A DNA stretch of 64,000 nt from Sabethes cyaneus. Lineage: Eukaryota; Arthropoda; Insecta; Diptera; Culicidae. Shown piece by piece: positions 45,040 through 55,475 of the stretch; the stretch's first letter is position 1; every line of letters starts with the position of its first letter. A program made the position numbers and the translations under genes. The stretch is taken from the NCBI RefSeq assembly GCF_943734655.1, contig NC_071354.1:469001-533000 (forward strand). Reading direction: 5' to 3'. The notes under the pieces are model-generated. The model saw only the letters and a program-made list of their open reading frames with translations. It ran no database searches and was not told the origin of the DNA.

Positions 45040-45249
45040 TAGTGCATTAGTACTAAGTTGAAACAATAGTTTTCATTATACAGAAATATGATTTCTCAAG
45101 ATGAGCAAGAAGAAATGAAAAAGTAAAATAATTCATTGTTTTATTTGACTGTGAAAATTGTGCTTTCGTTAGCAGCAAGAAACGTAAATTTAACAAGTAT
45201 TCTATGCAAAAGTAATATACAAAAGTAATATACAAAAGTAATATACATT

Positions 45250-45542
45250 CTAGCAAAAGTAAGGTACAAAGAAATCAAATCACAGTATAAATCGTATTTT
45301 TTGTCAAAAAAAAATTTCATTCGATTTTGTCTTTCTTTTCGTATTATTTTGCATGGAAAATAATAACGAATATACAAAGAGCAAGAATAGATTTAGTTTT
45401 CACGTTTAAACTTTAAAATGCTAAAAACGCATTTATTTTTGCTCGATAAAAAAAATTTCTTTGTTTTTTTTCGAGACCGCTCCCCCCTGTAATTGGCCAA
45501 CACCGGCAGGACAAAAGCTTTTTTAAATATTTGTAATGGCCT
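45250..45542 (-). mobile_element. Partial copy of the aaggccat-ended element
   Basis: Read on the minus strand it starts aaggccattacaaatattta, then gccggtgttggcc and aaacaaagaaattt, matching 37599-37790 in order. Only the left half is clear; similarity fades after cgtgaaaactaaatctatt. Confidence 0.75.
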
Positions 45543-46011
45543 TATTATTATATAATTTAATAATTATTAGCTATCGAGAATAATTACTTTTCGACTCGTC
45601 AAAGATGAGAAGAATGAGATGAAACTAGTATATGATAGAAAATGTTCTGAGATCATGGAAGCATGAAAGTAATACGAGGAATAAGAAGATTTATCATTCA
45701 ATGCAACGTTTCGTAAGTATGCCCATTAGGTAGATTGGTGATATTTTCACTTATGATGGCTCATTTCTACCGCGTTTTCCAATAACGAGCTGCGAGTAAT
45801 ATTCCGACAAACAATGGAATTAAACCCCATATCCCTTCGGTACACCGACGACTGACTCGGATAACTCCTACTATCGTGCAGAGTAAAACAAACTTTAGCT
45901 CGAAAAGGCGTTCCAGGATTCTATCTGCAGTCACCTGGTTTCAATGGGGTTAAATGCTGTGTCTGCATGTATATTTGCCTGCACCTGACTTCTTCTGATA
46001 GTGGTGATGAC

Positions 46012-46075
46012 GATAATGAGGATGATGATGATGATGATAATGATGATGATGATGTTGATAATAATGATTGTGGTG
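46012..46075. repeat. Imperfect (GAT)n microsatellite
   Basis: gatgatgatgatgat with interruptions (aat, gtt). It yields Asp-rich or Ile/Ser-rich ORFs in several frames that are not genes. Confidence 0.9.
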
Positions 46076-46539
46076 CGCATACCGAAACTCTTGGTATCAC
46101 CAAAGTGGCAAATATAATCACCACTATTTTGAATCACCCAGCGTTGTGTTTTTAGGCTGCTGGGATGCAACATGTTCGCCTATCTATACTGCAGCTGACA
46201 TTTTATCTGAATAAATGCGCAACCAGAGAAACATTCATATCAAGAAATAGTTTTGAACTTTAGAGGAGATATCCGGAGCTTGACCTATTCTTATAATCTT
46301 TCTCTACAGAAAGCAAAGTTACATAAAAGAAAGTTCTACCACTTAAATCGTATTTGGAATAAACTGAAATGCCGTGAAAAAACAACGTTAATAAATTTGT
46401 TTATATGTTTATTTGATAATCCTTGAAGAGTTGTAATCGAAAAGTGAACAACAAAGGGCCACGCCGATTTCGTTTTATGCTGATCTATTTTTCTGAATAA
46501 TTTAAAGTAATATTGAATAATGCCGTGTTGTCATTTTGT

Positions 46540-47060
46540 TCATAACAAGTTTATAAAAGAATATACGTTGATTTTACACCGATCTGTAACTTTAAAACAA
46601 AATGGCATCCACAAATGTACAATATACAATAGCGCGGGTTACCGGGGGTGAGGATATATGAAAAAATGTTTTGTAGCTCTTCCGTTATAGGAATTTTTGG
46701 AGAGCAAACAGATGTATAATTAGCCACGTGTCTGAAGGGGGAGCTGATTGAGAAGGCGCCAACAGGAAGGACGAGGATCGTGAGAATATTTCGCCATAAC
46801 TCTGAAACGCCAGGACGGATCTTCATCAAACTTCATCATACCTGTTTTACAAAAGAGGAAGAGGACCTGTTGACAAAAGAGGAAGACGGCCTCTCGCTGG
46901 TTCAAATGCGTAATGCAAAATGCGTGGGGAGGAAAGTTCAAATGCGTAAAGAGGTCCGTTTCTCCTGCATTTGGAACGATAGTAGTTATACAAGTGGCTG
47001 CACGACAAAAGAGGATTTCTGAAAGGGTCGAATTGGGTGGGCATTAACAAGAGGGAGGTT
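46540..47060. other. Unannotated GC-richer stretch with short repeats
   Basis: acaaaagagga occurs three times (near 46849, 46873 and 47006) and ttcaaatgcgtaa twice. cgccataactctgaaacgcc with the following cttcatcaaactt resembles the segment near 32426 in the long-TIR element. No gene is recognised. Confidence 0.35.
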
Positions 47061-47231
47061 TAAAAACGTAAAAAAGGCTTTGTGTCGCTTTATAGGGATT
47101 ACCGAAAAGAAGACAGATTTACAAGCAGCTGCGAGACAACCCAGATAACACATGACCGTATCAGAAAGTTTACATTAAGTGGTATGCATGTTAATTTTAT
47201 ATTTTGAAATTGCATTATAAATGGAGTATTG

Positions 47232-47476
47232 CTAATACAATGTATATACTGGACGCTATCACTTATTGTTCTTATAAAATTAAAATGAGCATTTACCTTA
47301 TTCGCCAACCGGTTTCGGGTAGATGTTACCCATCATCGGGGCTAGGTTGGACCTAGCCCCGTTGGACCTAGCCCCAGTTGGACCTAGTCCCGAAACCGAT
47401 TGGCGAATGAGGTAAATGCTCATTTTTATTTTGTAAGAACAATAAGTGATAGTGTCCAGTATATACATTATATTAG
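47232..47476. mobile_element. Fold-back element with roughly 90-bp arms
   Basis: The left arm contains ggacgctatcacttattgtt and gagcatttaccttattcgcc; the right arm is the inverse (ggcgaatgaggtaaatgctc, aacaataagtgatagtgtcc). Only a handful of mismatches are visible. The loop carries a tandem 15-bp unit (gttggacctagcccc, about three copies). Non-coding palindromic MITE. Confidence 0.9.
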
Positions 47477-47597
47477 TAGTTCAATAGTTCTTACGTTGCA
47501 CGAAGATACGACAGCGAAAGTGATTGGAGTATATTAAAGGAAAGTGAACAATAAGTTGTTTAGCAGTGGTGCGTGTCATCAGATACAACTCAAGACT

Positions 47598-47821
47598 CTG
47601 GAAATTAAGTAAAAAGAAAACTTTTCCAATTTAATTCTACTATGTATATTTATTCTTGACAGATACGTATTTCACCTATGACTTGCAAGCTTCCTCAGTG
47701 TCTGTTTTCGAACACAGACACTGAGGAAGCCTGCAAGTCGAAGGCAAAATACGTATCTGTCAAGAATAAATATACATAGTAGAATTAAATTGGATAAGTT
47801 TTCTTTTTATTTAATTTCCAG
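47598..47821. mobile_element. Fold-back element, near-perfect 224-bp palindrome
   Basis: Arms of about 105 bp: tctactatgtatatttattc, ttgacagatacgtattt and cttcctcagtgtctg are mirrored by cagacactgaggaag, aaatacgtatctgtcaa and gaataaatatacatagtaga. The loop is only a few bases near 47708. The family flank (gtttcgtattctactaagac) follows at 47822. It would form a long hairpin RNA if transcribed. Confidence 0.92.
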
Positions 47822-47864
47822 GTTTCGTATTCTACTAAGACGTTGCAAAAACTTCAGTCAACTC

Positions 47865-50425
47865 AGGACTCCCCTTCCTTTCCACTCTTTCCCCTCCATT
47901 CCCAAAAAAAATTCTTCTTCATTACTTTCCCTTACCGTCCCTTCATCAATTGTAGAATCATCGTTTCGAAAAAATATTAATAAAATTGCTCTAAAGTTCA
48001 TATTCAGTACGAGCTATTAAGTTCTATGGTGCCTATCTATAGGCCAAAGTTGTAGCAAAGCGCGAGTTTTGGCATAAACATAACTTAAAACTAATCGTAT
48101 CATGATTATAAAACTTCGATATACCGAGTATTAATGTGATATACATTAGAAAGACATGTTTTCTGGAAAACTATTATGCTTTACTAATCCAGTTTTGAAT
48201 ACTCTGTATATGCTAGCATCACTTTAAACCAGTTAAAAACTGTGGAAAGGACATATAGTAGTGTACCCAACTTATTTAACTATAGTTAGAACTTGCCGAT
48301 GAATTTGTGCAAATTACAATAATTTTCTGAAAGCCAGCTTCAGCAAATCTTGAGAAATGCGCTAGTTTAAAACATAGCGCTAAAAATTTTCAATTTTTAG
48401 AGATTGGAAAACATCCAACCACGCTACAAAGTGCAACCCAGTCTATTCCGATACGAAGCTATGATTATAGTTTCCGACCACTAATTTAGCCAATCCTGGT
48501 CTGCAAATAACAGCACTAGCAAAAGCCGAACGATGCAGCTCTGTGCCTTCAGGCTTCAATATTTATTTGTAAAACTAATTATGCGGATAAATTTTCATAA
48601 TAACTGCCACTAATAACTGAGCGTAACTTCTGCTGCAAAGTATTTCGTGCAGCTGCCAAAAGGATAATATTCGAACATGCGGACTAAGCTGTAGTATATG
48701 GGAGTCCAAACTGAGCATTGAAAGTTATCCAGACAAAGTTGGTATACTGAGAATATTTTTACGCATTTTTTCACGAACTATGGTTTTTGGATATTTCTTG
48801 CGTTGCATAACAAATAAAAATGATTTTCTACCCTATCGATACACGATAAATCCCACGTAAAAACAACTCAGTGTACAAGTGTCTCTAAAACAACGATGTC
48901 ATTTACTGTGACAGTGGATACAGACGGGAGTATGCGCAATATTTTCGACTGTCATGAATTTCAATGTATTTGCACTTGTGCCCGTTCTGCATAAGGACTA
49001 TGAGGTAAACAGACCTAATATTTAGATTAGGCCGCACATTGCAACTCGTTTTAGAGCAATTGAGGGTTGAAAGTACTGAATAACCACGTGGTCCTACTAA
49101 AATTTGGCCATAGTATTTTTCAGTGACATGTAAACAAAATCAAAATCCATGTAAATATTCTGCTTAATCTGACGGCTAATTTTACTTAAAGAACGACAGA
49201 AATTTGAAGGATTGAAAATAACACGCACAAAACATTAGAGAACATACTAAACCACATTGTAAGGCTTTTTCCGCATTTTCAAAGGAGTCAAATAAGTATG
49301 TTTGACCTGAAATCTTTTTATACATCTTAGCACCAGTGGCTGGCTACAAACAATTCAGCTCCATTCTATCGACAATATACCCGGTCTCTGATGCTCAATT
49401 GACACCATTCGAAGCATTATGCTCGCTTCGGAGACGAAATATTGCGTTCATTACATTTTATGATTATCACTGCACGCTTTATGATGTCTGAGGCAAAGAC
49501 TCGCAACCAGCGAAAAATGTGCCATTGAGGTTCTCGCGAAGCGGTGTCAATGCCGAAAAAAGGAGTGAGCTATCTTATCTGGTCTTATAACCAGCACGAT
49601 AACCCACTTTGCTTCTATTCGCTATACTCAGGAACACATTGGATCGCTTCTGTTTGTTCAAGTGCCTTTTCAGTTGTGCTTCGGTTTTGTCACGATTTAA
49701 GGTGAGCCGCTTTCCGTGTCTTGACGCCACCATTATCCATTCTCGAGGGTCTAGTTTATTCTGGGATTTCCGCTGGTTCACCTATATTTATATTTATAGC
49801 TAACAAACACGGGAGAATCAGGCGCGCTGACAACGGTAAATGCCCTGAAGGGATGACACAAAGAAGATGATAAAATTCTTGACAGTGCCGTAAGCGGGGA
49901 AATTACGCAAAATGTTGTCAAAACAATCTATCATTATTGTGTTTCACTCCTGGCGTATTGTGGCAATCATAGACAGTTGATATTGTATTCAACTTTCCAT
50001 TAGCAGCATAAATTGCTTTGTTGTATTTGTTCTGTTATACAGGACGTCAATGAAGTGCTAAGCAGGTACTATTTTCGCAACCGAAATTGACGTTTTAGAA
50101 AGCGGGCTAGATAGCAAAAGCGATAATACAGTAAGATACTGTCATTTGCTTGCGCGGTAAATCTGCAGCATATTGTACCAAATTAATGGCGATTTTGGAG
50201 GGGACATTATTATTTTAAAAATTATAAACTTCAGCCGGCGTGGTTCGTATATCAATAGCGTTGACTTAGAATTAAAATAATTACGTGTTTTATTTGCGGA
50301 ACTTTCTCTATACATTTTTTAAAGTTTCCGAATATTCGATTTTAGTTAATCAGGATATGTAACAAAAAATTGGTGTTTTATTTTGTTTTAAGCGCTGTAC
50401 TTTTAATAAAATGTTGAATGCTATA
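47865..50425. other. Unannotated DNA
   Basis: No supported gene. The minus-strand ORF 49781-49575 (WIMVASRHGKRLTLNRDK..) is Lys/Arg-rich and balanced but has no splice or family support. Confidence 0.4.
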
Positions 50426-50889
50426 CAGTTGGATTTCGAATTTGGCAACAAATGCGTGTCGCCTATGCTGCCAAAATCGAAACCGTGCCAAAATCGAGAC
50501 CCTTTTTTGATATGAAAAAATTTAACGTAAATGCGTTAGAAATTGACTAAATGTTATTAAGCAACGATTGAAACCTTTTTATGTTCACAAAATCCGCCAA
50601 GAGCTATCCGTGCGGTGCAAGTAAGTTTTTGGCGACCTACGGTAAGACGTAATCCTACGGCAATAAAAATATTATTGTTCGAAACATTCTATAACCGCAA
50701 ACATTTTTTCATGAACACACTTAGGGCATTATTTACTCGTCATTTAAAGTATATATGCGGATTTAAAGTATATAAATATTTAAGAATATGTTTGGAAGTA
50801 AAATATTTTGTGTTGCCAAAAACCGATACTTTTGTTGCCAAAATCGAGGCATGCCAAAATCAAACCATGCCAGATTCGAAATCTCACTG
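50426..50889. mobile_element. TA-type MITE (464 bp)
   Basis: TA at 50424-50425 and 50890-50891 flank ends cagttggatttcgaatttgg and (inverted) cagtgagatttcgaatctgg. CAGT ends with TA duplication suggest a Tc1/mariner (pogo-like) non-autonomous element. Inner direct motifs gccaaaatcga occur near both ends. A partial copy lies at 32637-32822. Confidence 0.88.
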
Positions 50890-50891
50890 TA

Positions 50892-53325
50892 TTATCAATT
50901 TTTAACTTGATTTTAATTTGAACATGCGTAAAAGTATAAATATAGGGTTTTCAGTATTTTTCAGCTCTTCAAAACATCCGCTTAGATAAAAAGAATCAAC
51001 CAAAAAAAAAGAATTTTTCAATCCTGTCCAACAATTCTTGAGTTTTTCCGTAACATATAAACACCTGGTTTTATTATAATAAATTTAAGATTATTAAAAT
51101 GTCACTCACCCTTTTTTTGAAATTCGAACGCATAAAAAAATGACGGACATTCAAACATAAAGGTCAGCTTTTAGTCGAAAAGATTGACTTTAAATTTTTT
51201 CAAAAAATACAAAAATTGCAAAAAAAATTTGAGTCAAAATTCATGGCATTGAATTCCACATCAATATGGCTACATTCTTCGGTTAGAAAACAGCATTAAG
51301 TAGTCGCTGATGAGAATCATTAAGAAAAGTATGAAAGCGACAGATTAAACGAGAGATTCAATTACTGGCAATGGCTAGAAACGATTTATTTGAAGTAAAA
51401 GTGTTTCTTAGATTCATACACACAATTAAAAATAAAGCTCAACAGCCCTACTGAGATTTTACATTGGTAAACATTGAATTAAAAATATTGATTAAAAATT
51501 GTGTAGTGCCGAATTGGCGCACACAGTCCCAACTAGGTCTATTCACGTCTATCTAAACTGAATGAGTGGGAACTAATAATGACTGAAATCATTCTAAATA
51601 CTTCGGTGTTGCATGTTTGTATTGTATATTTGAGGTAAAACACCGTTGGTTGTGAATTGAGCTACCTATAGCTATACTCAATTTCGATATGCGACTGTTC
51701 AAACTAATTTAAATTAACTCGTTACTTTTGCTACTTGGCAATACAGTTTAAGGTAGGCTAAATTAATTTATTTCACTTTTCGGCTTAACCAATGAATGGC
51801 GCAACCGAATGCAACGAGTGTATGTATTCGCGTAATTTACCAAAATACAAAGCATACATACGTTCAAATTGTTCACACACCCGGCATTTGTATGAACATA
51901 GCGCAAGCCGGAATTATATCCTGGTAACATCAGCGTCATCGTGATGACTGTTATCTCTCTAGGACTCCCCCTCATCCCCTTAGTTTTTTGTTATATAATT
52001 GACACCTTTTCCCAATTATACTAATCGAATAAATTCAACGTGATAATAATGGGTATGTGATGTAAATTGAGGGAATGTAGAAGCCAAAAACAAATGGCTT
52101 GCTATTTTTCTGCTTTTATCGCTACGTTTATTAAGCGCAATTAAACCAAATTAATATACATATATACACACACACTATGTTCTACTGAATAGAGCGATTA
52201 TCGTTGCTCTATCGGCGGGATGATTTTATTTAACCGACCTAGTCTAACCCTTAAACAATTCCATCATTTGGTTTTGCCTTCCTCATCAAAAAATTTTGCT
52301 ACAAAAAGTTTAAGTTTTCTAGATGTGTTTTCTGCAATAGAAAGTGAGGCTTGATTAAGTACTTTAAATATCGGTGACATTATTATTTGTTTTTCTAAAT
52401 GTAAGTCCAAATAATGAAACATAACACTGCAAAATCACGGAATGAGATAAATTTGCTGGCGTTCTTGTTCGATGTTCATGGAAATGTGGTGGAATTTTTC
52501 TTTTACATAGTATTTATATATATTTTCATTCGATATTTTGTTGCGATTGCCTAGTTTGTAAAATTAATATCTTAACAAACTCTTACAGAGTTAGTTCAAC
52601 CGGTTTATAAATTAAACTAGACTATTTACAGCGTTAAGGGATAACATTACTTAAGAAAGTCATACATTTACTATTAGGTGGACTATTCATGGTTTTTCGT
52701 GTAAGTCTACTATTTAGCAGCCCTTGCTGTAACGTGGTGTCTTTCAAGACGAGTATTTGACTGATAGAAATAATAGAAACAGCAGAAGCAGAGCAGCAAG
52801 TGAGGCTATACAGCATCATTAACGCACAATGTGTTTCCCGGTGTTAGTGTACTCAACCCCGTTAGGGGTAGATAATTATGTTTTCGAAAACGGTGTGAAC
52901 CAAACCGTCTGTGGTTGAACGTTTGGAATGTGCTGTCATTGCCGCGTTTTATGCTGCACGCACTGCGAAAAACGGGCACGTTTTATGGTGCGAAATTTAA
53001 ATCCTACAGATTGTGTCGTTATTCGATTAATTTGAATTTCATATTAATGCTACTGAATGTCATAGATTATGTGGTTACAACTTTATTCTTTCTGTAATAT
53101 TCTACCTCATGTCTATAAAAATGTGCGTTTCAACAGCGAACTTTTTCGGCAATAAAAAATCATTCTGATCTTAATTCTGAATTTGTTCAATACGTTTGAA
53201 TGAACACACAATTTTCTGGTATTTAGCAATATTAATATAATGAGGTCAGAAGTCCACAAACTCACCAGAGTTTTAACAGGCAACCATAGTGAATGGCAAA
53301 TTAACAATTAATTTAACAATAAATA
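50892..53325. other. Unannotated AT-rich DNA
   Basis: No supported feature. A short (TA/CA) tract at about 52154-52178 is the only simple repeat noted. Confidence 0.45.
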
Positions 53326-53596
53326 CAGTAATACCTCGATATAAAGCAACCTCGATTTAAAGCAACCTCGATTTAAAGCAGCTTCGATATAACGTAACTC
53401 GATAAAAGATAATTTTTACCTAGATATAACGTAATTTAAAAAAAATAATTCATCGCATCGTAGACTTCCAGTATACAAGAAATGCATCAAATTTCATATT
53501 TGATTATACTAGGAAATTTTTTTTGAAAATCATTGTAATAGCTGATAGAATACATCTACTGTTTTTCAATCAATTTTGAAACTTGTGCGATTACTG
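53326..53596. mobile_element. Pogo/mariner-type remnant (cagtaatacctcgatataa end)
   Basis: TA plus cagtaatacctcgatataa at the left is the end type of pogo-like elements. Sub-terminal units of about 17 bp (gcaacctcgatttaaa) repeat three to four times. The right end gattactg before TA inverts only the first 7 bp, so the element is worn or internally rearranged. Confidence 0.6.
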
Positions 53597-53658
53597 TATA
53601 GCCTAATTTCATTTAGACTGAGTGTCAGTTGAAGTGAATAAATAAATAAATAATAATA

Positions 53659-53681
53659 ATCTATACCTATAAAGAAGGATT

Positions 53682-53727
<46 letters not shown>

Positions 53728-55475
53728 CTGTGTTCCTTATAGAATCAAAAACTACTGAACCAATCGGCGTAAAAATTTGCATGTAGAGGTTTTTGGGGTC
53801 AGGAAAGGTTTTAGTGATGGTTAGAGACCCCTCCCCCCACTAAGAGGGGGGGCTCCTATACAAATGAAATACAAATTTCCTCATAACTCGAGAACTAATC
53901 AAGAAAATAGAACCAAATTTGGCATGTGGGTGTTTTCGGTGACAAGAATTTATTCTATGGTAATTTGAGACCCCTCCCTCTTTATAAGGGGAATTGTAAC
54001 TCCTCTCCCCTTTAAGAGGGGGGGCTTCCATACAAATTTCCTCATAACTCGAGAACTAATCAAGCAAATGGAACCAACTTTGGCATGTGAAGGTTTTCGA
54101 GGGCAAGAAAATTTTCTACGGTGAATTAGGACCCCTCCCCACTCTAAGAGGGGGGGCTCCTGTACAAATGAAATACAAATTTCCTCCTAACTCGAGAACT
54201 AATCAAGCAAATAGAACAACATTTGGCATGTGGGTGTTTTTTTGGTGACAAGAATTTATTCTATGGTGAATTGAGACCCCTCCCCTCTTTATAAGAGGAA
54301 TTATAACTCCTCTCCCTTTTAAGAGGGGGGACTTCCATACAAATTTCCTCATAACTCGAGAACTAATCAAGCGAATTGAACCAAATTTGGCATGTGTGTG
54401 TTTTTGGAGACAATTTTTTTTTCAATGATGAATTGGGACCCCTCCCCACTTTAGGAGGGGGGGTCCTATACAAACGAAATACAAATTTCCTCATAACTCG
54501 AGAACTAATCCAGCAAATGGAACCAAATTTGGCGTGTAGGTGTTTTTGGAGGCAAGAATTTTTTCTGTGATGAATTAGGACCTCTTCCCACATTAGGAGG
54601 GGGGGTTCCAATACAAATGAAATACAAAATTCCCCATAACTCGAGAACTAATCAAGCAAATAGAACCAAATTCGGCATGTGGAGGTTTTTGGAGGCAAAA
54701 ATATTTTCTACGGTGAATTAGGATCCTTCCACACTTCAAGAGGGGGGGCTTCTACACAAATGAAATACAAATTTCCTCATAATTCGAGAACTAATCAAGC
54801 AAATGGAACCATATTTGGCATGTGGGTGTTTTTGGAGGCAACCATTTTTCCCATGATGAATTAGGACTTCTTACCTTTTTAGGAGGGGGGGGGGGCTCCC
54901 ATTTAAACGAAATACAAATTTGCTCATAACTTTAGAACTAATCAAGCAAATGGAACCAAATTTGAGAGTTTTAGATGGCAGAATTTTTTTTCTGTGGTGT
55001 ATTACGACCCCTTTCCCTTTTAAGAGGGTGGGCTCCCATACAAATGAAATACAAATTTCCTTATAATTTGAGTACTAATCAAGCAAATGGAACCAAATTT
55101 AGCATGTAGGAGATTTTTGAGTCTTGAATTTATTTTATGATAGTTAGAGACCTCTCACCCCTGTGGTAGGGGGATATGGACTCTCATACAAATAAAACAG
55201 AAATTTTTGCGAAACTCAAAAACTAATCCAACTCGAGAAATTCGAGACTCTTCCATAAAACATTAATCAATAACAAGACCACAAAAACTATCTATAGTAA
55301 CACTAGATCATTCAGGACGAGCCGGTCGCGAGTGTTGCCGGTGACCCGCCGTCGGAAGCGCCGCCCACTGGGGGGCTTGCAAAACTCGAGAAGTGACAAA
55401 GATCATCCGAGATTCATGATTTATGTACAACACAGGTTAATTTGTGGCAATACGAAGTTTGTCGGGTCAGCTAGT
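53659..55475 (-). mobile_element. Tandem-monomer element, copy B (about 1.82 kb)
   Basis: Reverse-orientation copy of 29028-31268, from aagtttgtcgggtcagctag at its right end to a (CTGT)n run at 53682-53728 and atctatacctata at its left. The leader, monomer order and even unusual monomers (the aggagg variant) match copy A. A 64-codon reading (29989-29795 minus and 54376-54570 plus) is identical in both. Copy B lacks a block of about 420 bp (near three monomers) on the 3' side, and has a longer CTGT run. AT-rich repeats flank it at 53638-53658. Confidence 0.9.

Noticed and set aside
45967..46155. Asp-rich ORF on plus and Ile/Ser-rich ORFs on minus
   Set aside because: All are translations of the imperfect GAT microsatellite in different frames.
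46780..47022. 80-codon Lys/Glu-rich ORF
   Set aside because: It is built on short direct repeats (acaaaagagga) and has no start or family support.
50615..50905. 96-codon ORF
   Set aside because: It lies inside the TA-type MITE and crosses its right terminus; no transposase similarity.
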